NCBI GenBank assembly: GCA_017614995.1
Contig: JAGAAX010000029.1
Span: 62,001 to 126,000, forward strand
DNA: 64,000 bases
Direction of reading: 5' to 3'
DNA from: Spirochaetaceae bacterium
GTDB taxonomy: Bacteria; Spirochaetota; Spirochaetia; Treponematales; Treponemataceae
A model generated the notes under the pieces. The model had not been told where the DNA came from, ran no database searches, and saw only the letters and a program-made list of their open reading frames with translations. The translations under genes and the position numbers were made by a program. This document shows, piece after piece, positions 8,487 to 16,622 of this stretch (position 1 is its first letter; the number at the start of each line of letters is the position of its first letter).

Positions 8487-9670
8487 TAGAAGATTTTATT
8501 TCAGCCTTGCAGAATTTTGCGCGCAACAAGACAAGAACGCTTCTCTCGCTTCTGGGCGTAATTATCGGCGTTGCGTCTGTCATCGTAATTACAAGCATGG
8601 GCGCAAGCTCTACGCAAGAAATTCAAGACACATTCGGTACGTCGGGGCTTGATATGGTAAGCGTAGGTTCCGGCTTTATGCGGCGCGGCAGTTCAAGCTC
8701 TACTTTAGTCTTTGATGAAGCTTTTAGAGAAGACCTTTTCGGTTCTGTTTCAAATATAAAGCACGTCTGGTACAAAAACAGCTTTAACGCGACAATCGCA
8801 ATTGACGACACAAGTTCAAGCATAAACTGCGCGGCAATTGAGACCGGCTATCTTGAAGCCTACAACTTTTACCTTGAATCAGGCTCTTTCTTCAATGTAA
8901 CAGACAACGAAGAAGGAATGCAGAAAATCATTTTGAATCATGCTACGGCAGAGTCGCTTTTTCCAAAAGGCGATGCGGTTGGCAGCCATGTGATTGTAGT
9001 CTGCAACAACATTTCGTTTGGCTTTGTGGTGTGCGGCGTGCTTGCAGAGCAGACTACTGGCATGGAAAACGGCGCGGCATTTGTTCCGCGCGGATTTTAC
9101 TCAAAAAAGATTTCGCCGAATCCGCCGGCAGCGTCTGTTATTGTTCAGGCTGTTGCCGCAGATAAGACGCCGGCTCTTGTCACAGACATAACAGAATACT
9201 GCACAAACAAAACAGGCTCGTCTTATTCGGTCAATGTGTCGTCTATGCAGACCATGATTGACCAGATGAGCGAGATTACAAATTCACTTAGCGTAATGCT
9301 TGCTGGCATTGCGGCAATTTCGCTTTTGGTTGGCGGCATTGGCATTATGAACATAATGATTGTTACTGTAACCGAGCGCAAGCAGGAAATCGGTATACGC
9401 AAAGCTTTGGGGGCTTCGCCTTTCGACATAAGGCGGCAGTTTTTGGTTGAGTCTGCAAGCATAACGCTCATAGGCGGTGCAATCGGCATTATAATCGGTG
9501 TGCTTATAAGCTTTGCGGTGGAATATGTAAAAGGCTCTTCGTTTATAGTGAACATAAATGCCTGTGTTATAGCCTTTGTGTTCTCTATGTTCGTCGGCAT
9601 ATTTTTCGGGCTGTGGCCTGCAATACGCGCGTCAAAGCTTGACCCTGTTATCGCTCTGTCCGGCGAATAA
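8483..9670 (+). CDS. MacB/FtsX-type ABC transporter permease
   Basis: Membrane subunit of the efflux system. An N-terminal cytoplasmic helix plus first membrane span (TLLSLLGVIIGVASVIVITSMG) is followed by a large periplasmic MacB-core domain (about residues 45-265) and the FtsX domain with three more spans, including LLVGGIGIMNIMIVTVTERKQEIGIRKALGAS, the hallmark cytoplasmic loop. The length of 395 residues is normal. The ATG lies inside the ATPase stop (ATGA). The substrate cannot be read from the sequence; MacB-type pumps export macrolides, peptides, lipoproteins or siderophores in other bacteria. Confidence 0.92.
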   Translation: MIEDFISALQNFARNKTRTLLSLLGVIIGVASVIVITSMGASSTQEIQDTFGTSGLDMVSVGSGFMRRGSSSSTLVFDEAFREDLFGSVSNIKHVWYKNSFNATIAIDDTSSSINCAAIETGYLEAYNFYLESGSFFNVTDNEEGMQKIILNHATAESLFPKGDAVGSHVIVVCNNISFGFVVCGVLAEQTTGMENGAAFVPRGFYSKKISPNPPAASVIVQAVAADKTPALVTDITEYCTNKTGSSYSVNVSSMQTMIDQMSEITNSLSVMLAGIAAISLLVGGIGIMNIMIVTVTERKQEIGIRKALGASPFDIRRQFLVESASITLIGGAIGIIIGVLISFAVEYVKGSSFIVNINACVIAFVFSMFVGIFFGLWPAIRASKLDPVIALSGE

Positions 9671-9741
9671 AGGCAAAATTGTATGAAATTTTACTTTAAA
9701 TATGTATCAATAAAAATTATTAGGATTTAATATATACCTAT

Positions 9742-11967
9742 ATGAAAAATGTGTTGAAAGATGAATTTTTTTCAAAAATAATACTTTCTATCTCAGTTTT
9801 TATTTGTGCTTCCTGTATTCTTATCTTTTTGTTATGTGAAATTTTCGGTCCTAATGATGAAACTTATGAAAAGCACCTTTATGTGCAGCCTCTTAACGAC
9901 AACTGGAAGATTACAATAGGCGGGCAAGAACCGTTTACCGTAAATCTTCCGCAGAGACTTAAGCTTGCACCAAACGAAAGGGTTGTGCTTGAAAAGAAGC
10001 TGCCCATGCACATTGCCGAGCACGAATGTCTTTTAACACGCAGCTCGCGCCAGAATATGAATATCTATATAGGCGGAATACTACGTCAGATGTATACCGC
10101 AGAAAAGCTTCATTATTTTGCCATTGACCCGCCGAGCACAAACATTTTTGTCGAGCTTTCTCCCGAAGATTCTGGAAAACTCATAGTAATTGAAACAGTC
10201 TGCTCGTCGCAGTATTCGGGCTTTTTGAATGAAGTAAAAATCGGAACTTCTGCCGCCTTATGGTTTACCGAAATAGACAGCAACAGCTTTTCTTTTGTTA
10301 TAAACGCCATAATTTTTTCTATGGGCTTGTTTCTGCTTATTTCGTGCATAGCGCTGCGGACCAAGATGCATTATTATTCAAACTTGATTTATCTGTCTTA
10401 TGGCATGATTTGCGTTGCGGCATGGGGAATCTGCGAAAGCCGTCTTAGACCTCTGCTTTTTAAGATGCCGTCTGTGCCGGGTGTTCTTGTGCTTGTGTTC
10501 CTCTGCCTTATGAGTATACCTGTTTTTACTTACTGGAACTGCATACAGAAAAAACGCTATACAATGCTGTACAATATCGTAAATACGTATCTTGTTGCGG
10601 TCTGTCTTACGCTGCTCGGTTTGTTCGCATTTAAAAAAGCGGATATGTTTTCGGGCTTGAATTTTATCATCGTTGGAATTAGCGCCGGTACTTTGACTTT
10701 GTTTGTAACAACTATAATCGAAGCATTCCGGGGCAGTGTAAAGAAGTACAGCTTTTCTGCAATAGGGCTTCTTGTGGTAACAGTGGCAGCTCTTGTAGAA
10801 ATAGCTTCTGAGATGGTTTCTAAGCGTCCGTTTCCGCCGGGAACATGCTTAAGCGTTTCGTTTCTGTTTTTCCTGCTCATGTCAATAATTCAGGGGCTTC
10901 ACGATTTTGTAAAGAACTTTGAGGATCAGTTCAGACAGAAAGATGTGATAACGCTCAAGACAATACAGACTATTGCCGGTGTTATTGATGCAAAAGACAA
11001 ATACACAGGCGGCCACAGTTACAGAGTTGCAGTTTATGCGTCTACGCTTGCAAAAGCTTTAGGCAAAAATCAGGAATATGTGGACAATATCTATTTTATG
11101 GGCTTAATGCATGATATCGGTAAAATCGGTATTCCAGACCTTATTTTGAATAAAAGCGGCAAGCTCTCTGATGATGAATATCTGCTTATGCGTCAGCACA
11201 CTGTAATCGGTGCACAGCTTTTGAATTATGTAGGAAACCTTGAAGGTCTTGGCGACGCAGTGCGCTATCACCATGAACGCTATGACGGCGAAGGCTATCC
11301 TGACGGGCTGCGTGCTACCGAAATTCCGGAAGTTGCAAGAATCCTCTGCATAGCAGACACTTACGATGTAATGACAAGTAACAGGGTTTACAGAACCAGA
11401 CTTTCTGATGAAAGAGTCCGCGATGAGCTTTTGAGAAATTCCGGCACACAGTTTGACCCTATTATGCTTGAAGCCTTTGTCGAGCTCATCGATTCCGGCA
11501 AATTAGTTCCTCTTACAGAAGACGGCTTTGAGGTTGACAACGATTTTGACTGTTCTGTTGTTATTGAGCTTCAAAAATATATGCAGCTTAATCCGCCTTC
11601 GCGCCCAGAATTTTTGCGCATGATTATTTATCTTATGAAGATGAATCTATGCAACAATATGCAGCAGTGCGTTGTTATTTTCTCTGCTGCTGCTAAGAAT
11701 AAGACAGTGGCTGCGTTTGATGAATCTTTGTTTGCTTCTGAATTGCTGAGCAAGGCAGTTTCGCCGTATTTGGGTAATTCAGATATAAGTACAGTATATG
11801 CACCTCTAAAAAGGCTCGTTCTCTTTGCCGGAACATCCGCTGAAAAAAGAGACAATCTGATTGAGTCTATAAAGGCAAAGTTCATGTCGCTTGTAGATAA
11901 CGAAGAATTTACCCTCTCATACTCCATCGTCTGCGAAAGCTCTGCTGACACAGACACAGAAAAATAA
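9742..11967 (+). CDS. Membrane-bound HD-GYP domain protein (probable c-di-GMP phosphodiesterase)
   Basis: Probable c-di-GMP phosphodiesterase tied to an extracytoplasmic sensor. One N-terminal span, a periplasmic domain of about 150 residues and then seven-odd membrane spans (about residues 185-385) resemble 7TMR-DISM receptors. The HD-GYP domain follows: KDKYTGGHSYRV, HDIGKIGIPD near 457 and HHERYDGEGYPDG near 509, so metal and GYP-motif residues are present. About 150 C-terminal residues beyond the domain are not recognised. It starts 71 bases after the efflux operon. Signal sensed: unknown. Confidence 0.88.
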   Translation: MKNVLKDEFFSKIILSISVFICASCILIFLLCEIFGPNDETYEKHLYVQPLNDNWKITIGGQEPFTVNLPQRLKLAPNERVVLEKKLPMHIAEHECLLTRSSRQNMNIYIGGILRQMYTAEKLHYFAIDPPSTNIFVELSPEDSGKLIVIETVCSSQYSGFLNEVKIGTSAALWFTEIDSNSFSFVINAIIFSMGLFLLISCIALRTKMHYYSNLIYLSYGMICVAAWGICESRLRPLLFKMPSVPGVLVLVFLCLMSIPVFTYWNCIQKKRYTMLYNIVNTYLVAVCLTLLGLFAFKKADMFSGLNFIIVGISAGTLTLFVTTIIEAFRGSVKKYSFSAIGLLVVTVAALVEIASEMVSKRPFPPGTCLSVSFLFFLLMSIIQGLHDFVKNFEDQFRQKDVITLKTIQTIAGVIDAKDKYTGGHSYRVAVYASTLAKALGKNQEYVDNIYFMGLMHDIGKIGIPDLILNKSGKLSDDEYLLMRQHTVIGAQLLNYVGNLEGLGDAVRYHHERYDGEGYPDGLRATEIPEVARILCIADTYDVMTSNRVYRTRLSDERVRDELLRNSGTQFDPIMLEAFVELIDSGKLVPLTEDGFEVDNDFDCSVVIELQKYMQLNPPSRPEFLRMIIYLMKMNLCNNMQQCVVIFSAAAKNKTVAAFDESLFASELLSKAVSPYLGNSDISTVYAPLKRLVLFAGTSAEKRDNLIESIKAKFMSLVDNEEFTLSYSIVCESSADTDTEK

Positions 11968-12026
11968 GCACCAAAACATGGACACAGCCAGCCTTGTGTC
12001 TTGCCATATATATGTAGAGTATTTGT

Positions 12027-12055
12027 TTGACAATGCTCTTCCCTTATGTTATCCT
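12027..12055 (+). promoter_or_regulatory. Sigma-70-type promoter of rny
   Basis: TTGACA at 12027-12032, a 17-base spacer and TATCCT at 12050-12055, ahead of the GGAGG ribosome site at 12076. It is the best consensus promoter seen in the window. Confidence 0.75.
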
Positions 12056-12088
12056 ATATGCTGATTAGTTAGTTTGGAGGTATGGTTT

Positions 12089-13618
12089 ATGAAAGCCATT
12101 ATGTATTTAGTCCTCCTGCTGGCTGGTGTTATTCTTGGATGGATTATTCGCTGGCTGTATGCCAGATTTCAACTATCTGCGTCTGAACAAAGGGCAGAAC
12201 GTGTAAAGCAAGATGCTATAAAGGAAGCAGAAGCTCAAAAAAAAGAAATTTTATTAGAAGCGAAAGATCAACTAATTCGGGAACGCAATCAGCAGGAGCG
12301 GGAAAACCGGGAGCGCCGCGGTGAATTGCAGCGCCAGGAACGCAGAATTCTTCAAAAAGAAGAAGCCTTAGAAAAGCGTGTGCTTGCATTAGATAAGCAG
12401 GAAAGTGAGTTTATAGAGCGTGAAAAAGCAATTTTTACACGTGAAGAGACTCTCGCTAATGAAGAAGAAAAGTACCGGCAGGAACTTGAGCGGATTTCAG
12501 GCTTGACGGCAGAAGAAGCAAAGTCTTTGATTATCAAAGACCTTGAAACTGATGCCAGAAGAGATGCACAGGTTCTTTTGAATAAAGTAGAGCAGGAAGC
12601 TCAGCTTTCGGCTGAGAAAAAGGCCCGGGACATTTTGGTTGCTACCATTCAGCGTATAGCAACAGAAGTTACCGGCGATATTACAGTTGCAACAGTTTCT
12701 CTTCCAAGTGATGAGATGAAAGGCCGCATAATTGGCCGCGAGGGCCGCAATATACGCACCCTTGAAACTTTGACAGGCGTTGACATCATTATTGATGATA
12801 CACCTGAAGCTGTTGTACTTTCATGCTTTGACCCAGTAAGAAAAGAAATTGCAAAAGCTTCTCTTGAACGCCTCATTACAGACGGCCGTATTCATCCGGC
12901 ACGCATTGAGGAAGTTGTTCAGAAAGTTACACGCGAAATTCAGCAGAAGATTTACGAAGAGGGCGAGCGCGTTCTCTTTGAACTTGGAATCAACAACATA
13001 AACCAAGACGGTGTACGCGCGCTCGGACGCCTTTACTTTAGAACAAGCTACGGTCAGAATGTGCTTGTACACTCTAAAGAAGTTGCCGCTATTGCAGGAA
13101 TTCTCGCCGCGGAAATCGGTGCAGACAGAAACCTTGCAAAACGTGCCGCAGTGCTTCATGACATCGGCAAAGGTGCGGAGACTGATTCAGACCAGAACCA
13201 CGCAGAAGTCGGTATGGACTTAGTGCGCCGCATGGGCGAAGACCCGCGCGTTATAAACGCTGTCGGTGCGCACCACAACGATATAGAGCCGACAAGCATA
13301 GAAGCTGTAATTGTTCAGATTGCAGACGCTATTTCGGCAGCACGCCCTGGCGCAAGACGCGAGACAATGGACAACTACGTTAAGCGCCTTGAAAATCTTG
13401 AACAGATTGCGGAAGGCTTTAACGGTGTTGAAAAGGCTTATGCAATTCAGGCTGGTCGCGAATTGCGCGTGCTTGTCAACAACGAGAAGATTCCCGATGT
13501 TGAAGTCAAAGATTTGGCGCGCTCAATCGCAAAGCAGATTGAAACTGATTTGCGCTATCCAGGCCGCATAAAGATAACAATGATTCGCGAAACACGAATT
13601 ATCGAATACGCTAGATAA
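12089..13618 (+). CDS. rny: Ribonuclease Y
   Basis: Membrane-anchored endoribonuclease that starts mRNA decay. It shows an N-terminal anchor (MYLVLLLAGVILGWIIRWLY), a long charged coiled coil (about residues 25-190), a KH RNA-binding domain (GRIIGREGRNIRTLETLTGV) and an HD nuclease domain (AAVLHDIGKGAE). At 509 residues it is normal for the family. The ATG at 12089 is chosen because GGAGG sits eight bases upstream; a TTG at 12074 is also open but would overlap that site. It is monocistronic, with its own promoter and terminator. Confidence 0.96.
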   Translation: MKAIMYLVLLLAGVILGWIIRWLYARFQLSASEQRAERVKQDAIKEAEAQKKEILLEAKDQLIRERNQQERENRERRGELQRQERRILQKEEALEKRVLALDKQESEFIEREKAIFTREETLANEEEKYRQELERISGLTAEEAKSLIIKDLETDARRDAQVLLNKVEQEAQLSAEKKARDILVATIQRIATEVTGDITVATVSLPSDEMKGRIIGREGRNIRTLETLTGVDIIIDDTPEAVVLSCFDPVRKEIAKASLERLITDGRIHPARIEEVVQKVTREIQQKIYEEGERVLFELGINNINQDGVRALGRLYFRTSYGQNVLVHSKEVAAIAGILAAEIGADRNLAKRAAVLHDIGKGAETDSDQNHAEVGMDLVRRMGEDPRVINAVGAHHNDIEPTSIEAVIVQIADAISAARPGARRETMDNYVKRLENLEQIAEGFNGVEKAYAIQAGRELRVLVNNEKIPDVEVKDLARSIAKQIETDLRYPGRIKITMIRETRIIEYAR

Positions 13619-13624
13619 GCGAAT

Positions 13625-13660
13625 AAAAAAAGCCGGTTTTGACCGGCTTTTTTATTTTTT
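13625..13660 (+). terminator. Rho-independent terminator after rny
   Basis: Hairpin AAGCCGGT-TTTG-ACCGGCTT followed by a run of T, directly after the rny stop. Confidence 0.9.
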
Positions 13661-13668
13661 AAAGGTTC

Positions 13669-13740
13669 TGTCATGCTGAATTTATTTCAGCATCTGCACC
13701 AGATATAGTATATAGATTCCGAAACAAGTTCGGAATGACA
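13669..13740. repeat. 72-bp dispersed element, copy 1
   Basis: Starts TGTCATGCTGAA and ends CGGAATGACA, so its ends are inverted repeats; inner hairpins are CTGAAtttatTTCAG and TTCCGAAacaaGTTCGGAA. A second copy of the same length and ends lies at 40086-40157. The size, palindromic ends and intergenic position fit a non-autonomous, MITE- or REP-like repeat. Confidence 0.85.
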
Positions 13741-13775
13741 TTAGGCGCAGCTTCTAGACAGCTCTATATTATTCC

Positions 13776-14708
13776 TTAAAAGAAAAAGAACTTCTTTTTG
13801 CGCTGCGTGTTGAGCTTTTTGGCAATTTTCTCAATTACCTTATCAGCGTCTTTGTATTCAATCTGACAGGTGCCAACCTGATGGTGACCGCCGCCGCCGT
13901 AAGACGCGCACAAAGCACCAATGTCGGTTTTGCAGGTTCTGTTCAAGATGCTGTAGCCGATAGCAATAGAAACATTCTGCTTGTTTCTGCCGTCAACAAT
14001 CCACATTGAGACATTCTGCTCCGGGTAAAGACTGTAAATGTAGAAGCGGTTTCCGGCGTTTATTGTGCTTACATTGCGCAGATCTGTAATAATTACATTG
14101 CCTTCTGTGCGTGTGTGCTCTTTAAGCATTTTGTCAAAAAGCGCGGTCTGCTCGTTATAGCACTCAATGCGCTCTTTTACGTCCGGCAGTTCAAGAATTT
14201 GTTCCGGCGTTTTAACGGCGCACTCACTCAAAAGTTTTTCCATTAATGCAAGGTTAGAAACCTTAAAGTCTCTGAAACGGCCGAGACCTGTGCGCGGGTC
14301 CATTATAAAGCCGAGCAGAATGCCGCCTTTCGGGTTGTGAATTTCGTCAGCCGTAAGCTGGCCTGAATCAACCTTGTCGCAGGCTGCAACAAGTTCTTTG
14401 TAGTTCGGCAGCTTTTCGTCACCGCCATAATATTCGTAGATAACGCGTGCGCAAGACGGTGCAAGTTCGCAGCGTCCGGGAATTTCAACTTTATGAGCCT
14501 GACTGAATTCTGATGAATGATGGTCAAACCACATTCCGCAGCCCTGCATATAAGGAACATTTGCCAGAACGTCGTTTTGTGCTATCGGAAATTTTCCGTC
14601 CTGTATGTCTTTTGGATGTACAAAAGTCCATGTATCGATGATGCCCAATGTTTTAAGAAGTGCACCGCAGACTAAGCCGTCAAAATCAGAGCGTGTAACT
14701 AATCTCAT
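13776..14708 (-). CDS. DHH-family phosphoesterase
   Basis: A member of the DHH/DHHA1 phosphoesterases (RecJ, NrnA, exopolyphosphatase relatives), which cleave phosphodiester or phosphoanhydride bonds using two metal ions. It opens with the motif RSDFDGL, has the diagnostic DHHSSE near residue 63, a later AACDKVDSGQ, and the C-terminal DHHA1 substrate loop SYGGGGHHQVGTCQ. The substrate cannot be told apart by eye between nano-RNA, cyclic dinucleotide product and polyphosphate. The chain ends in a peculiar KKKFFFF tail. AGGAG precedes the ATG. It is the last gene of the minus-strand group. Confidence 0.85.
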   Translation of the reverse strand: MRLVTRSDFDGLVCGALLKTLGIIDTWTFVHPKDIQDGKFPIAQNDVLANVPYMQGCGMWFDHHSSEFSQAHKVEIPGRCELAPSCARVIYEYYGGDEKLPNYKELVAACDKVDSGQLTADEIHNPKGGILLGFIMDPRTGLGRFRDFKVSNLALMEKLLSECAVKTPEQILELPDVKERIECYNEQTALFDKMLKEHTRTEGNVIITDLRNVSTINAGNRFYIYSLYPEQNVSMWIVDGRNKQNVSIAIGYSILNRTCKTDIGALCASYGGGGHHQVGTCQIEYKDADKVIEKIAKKLNTQRKKKFFFF

Positions 14709-14760
14709 TCAATTCTCCTGTATAAAATAAGTTTATATCAGCTTTTAAAAAAACACAAAT

Positions 14761-16605
14761 TTAAAGAACTATAAAAGATGTGTTTTCTTTGGTCGTGTAA
14801 TTCTGGTTCTGCCGCTGCTCTTTTCCGGCATAAAGAAAAAGAATCTTTGTATTTTGTTTTGCTGAAATGTCAAAAGGGTTTATCAAGAATTCTTCATATT
14901 CTGAATTGGCATAGCTCAAGCGCGTGCTGACGACATTTGTATGCTTGTGCAAAGCTTCGGCGTGCGCGTTTTTGTCGTAGCGGCGTTCATACCAGGGCGC
15001 AAACGTGCTTGTTTTTGCCCTGCGGATAAAGTCGAACCGCAGAAGCTCATGCGCAGCTAGTGCTGCATCTTGCAATTCAGTTTCTGTGCATTGTTCAGCG
15101 TCAAATTCTTTAGAAACAGGCAGGGGCTCTCGTGCACTGCTGAAATAAACCGGAATAAATTCCGCAAGAAGTGCAAACCAGTCAGTTGTTTTGCGCAGAA
15201 GCGGTACGCCGCCTCTGTCTTTGTTGATATAATGCGCAAACTCAAAGAAAAAGCAGAACAGCGAAGTCTTGTCTGTAATGTACCTTATTGTGTAGCTGAA
15301 ATCACTAGAGTTGTAGAAAATGTCGGTGAGCGTTTCCACGTCCTTAAGCTTCAGAATATCTCTGTAAGGCAGAACCGGCGTTTTTAAAACCTCGTAAGGC
15401 GGAATGTGCATAAATTCCCAGCCGGTCTGTTTTGTTGTATCTGCAATCGGCGCGCCCGAAAGCACTTTTAGAAAGCCTAACTGAAGCTGTTCGCCTTTTA
15501 GCGCGGCAACATAATCGTAAGAATGACCGAAAGAAATCAGATTTTCTTCCGGCAGCCCTGCGATAAGGTCAAGATGAACGTGAATGTTCTTTGGAATCTG
15601 TCTTATGTTCTTGGCGATTGATTCCACATCAGGCGAGCGGTTTACGGCGGCAAGCGTTTTCGGATTTGTACTTTGAATTCCGACTTCAAATTGAATTGCA
15701 CCGGCAGGAGCTTTTTTTAAAAGCTCAAAAGACTCTTTGCACAAGTTTCTTGCTTCAATTTCAAAATGAAAGGCGGTTTTGCCGTTGTGGTTTTCGATGA
15801 TGTACTGCCAGATTTTAAGATAATGTACCGGGTTCAGATTGAAGGTTCTGTCAACAAATTTGATAAGCCTGTAACCTTCCGACATAAAAAAGGCAATTTC
15901 GTCAAGCACACGTTCAATCGGCAGAGTGCGCACTTTTTTATCAATTGAAGAAAGGCAGTAGGCGCAGTTGAAAGGGCAGCCGCGCGCAGATTCGTAGTAA
16001 ACGATGCAGTCTTTTATGTCGGCGCGCTCTGTAAAGGCGCTGTTGTTTCCATAAACAAACGGAATCTCGTCAAGCTGAACAGGCAGAAAATCGCCTGAAA
16101 AAGAGCCGTCTCTAAAAAACAGTCCTTTTACCGGTTTCAGCGCTTTGACGAAATCACATCCACTTGCGGTCTCGCCTGCTTCTGCAAATTTTTCAAGAAT
16201 TTCTGAGACAGGGCGTTCACCCTCTCCGCTGATGATAAAAGACGGCGCAGCACATTTTTCAAAGACGGCGCTGCTCTGGTAGGCAACTTCTGGCCCGCCA
16301 AAGCCGATTATCATTGACGGGAAAATCTGCTTTATTGCATCAGCGACAATGTAAGTCAGGCTGCAATTCCATATATAGACAGAAAAAAGCAGCAAATCAG
16401 GCTCTGCGCCGTCAAAAGATTCCGCAATGTTTCGGATAATCTCTTCTGTCGGCTGGTTTATGCTCCACTCTTTTACGCAAAGCTGAATCTTGCCGTCAAG
16501 CTGCTTTTCTTTCAGCTTTTTTGCGGCGTAAGTGCAGAGAGTTCTTATTGCAAGATTTGTGTGGTTATATCTGGCGTTTAATGCGCAAAACAGAACTTTC
16601 TTCAT
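14761..16605 (-). CDS. B12-binding radical SAM protein (DUF4080 type)
   Basis: An N-terminal cobalamin-binding-like Rossmann domain (LLLFSVYIWNC, IIGFGGPEVAYQ) is followed by a radical SAM core with ESARGCPFNCAYCLSS (CxxxCxxC, near residues 205-212) and a C-terminal region that matches my memory of DUF4080. Such enzymes do radical methylations or rearrangements; the substrate here is unknown. The gene follows the U32 gene by 17 bases and has a GGAG site, so the two are probably co-transcribed. Confidence 0.85.
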   Translation of the reverse strand: MKKVLFCALNARYNHTNLAIRTLCTYAAKKLKEKQLDGKIQLCVKEWSINQPTEEIIRNIAESFDGAEPDLLLFSVYIWNCSLTYIVADAIKQIFPSMIIGFGGPEVAYQSSAVFEKCAAPSFIISGEGERPVSEILEKFAEAGETASGCDFVKALKPVKGLFFRDGSFSGDFLPVQLDEIPFVYGNNSAFTERADIKDCIVYYESARGCPFNCAYCLSSIDKKVRTLPIERVLDEIAFFMSEGYRLIKFVDRTFNLNPVHYLKIWQYIIENHNGKTAFHFEIEARNLCKESFELLKKAPAGAIQFEVGIQSTNPKTLAAVNRSPDVESIAKNIRQIPKNIHVHLDLIAGLPEENLISFGHSYDYVAALKGEQLQLGFLKVLSGAPIADTTKQTGWEFMHIPPYEVLKTPVLPYRDILKLKDVETLTDIFYNSSDFSYTIRYITDKTSLFCFFFEFAHYINKDRGGVPLLRKTTDWFALLAEFIPVYFSSAREPLPVSKEFDAEQCTETELQDAALAAHELLRFDFIRRAKTSTFAPWYERRYDKNAHAEALHKHTNVVSTRLSYANSEYEEFLINPFDISAKQNTKILFLYAGKEQRQNQNYTTKENTSFIVL

Positions 16606-16622
16606 TTTTCAGTCTCCGTCAC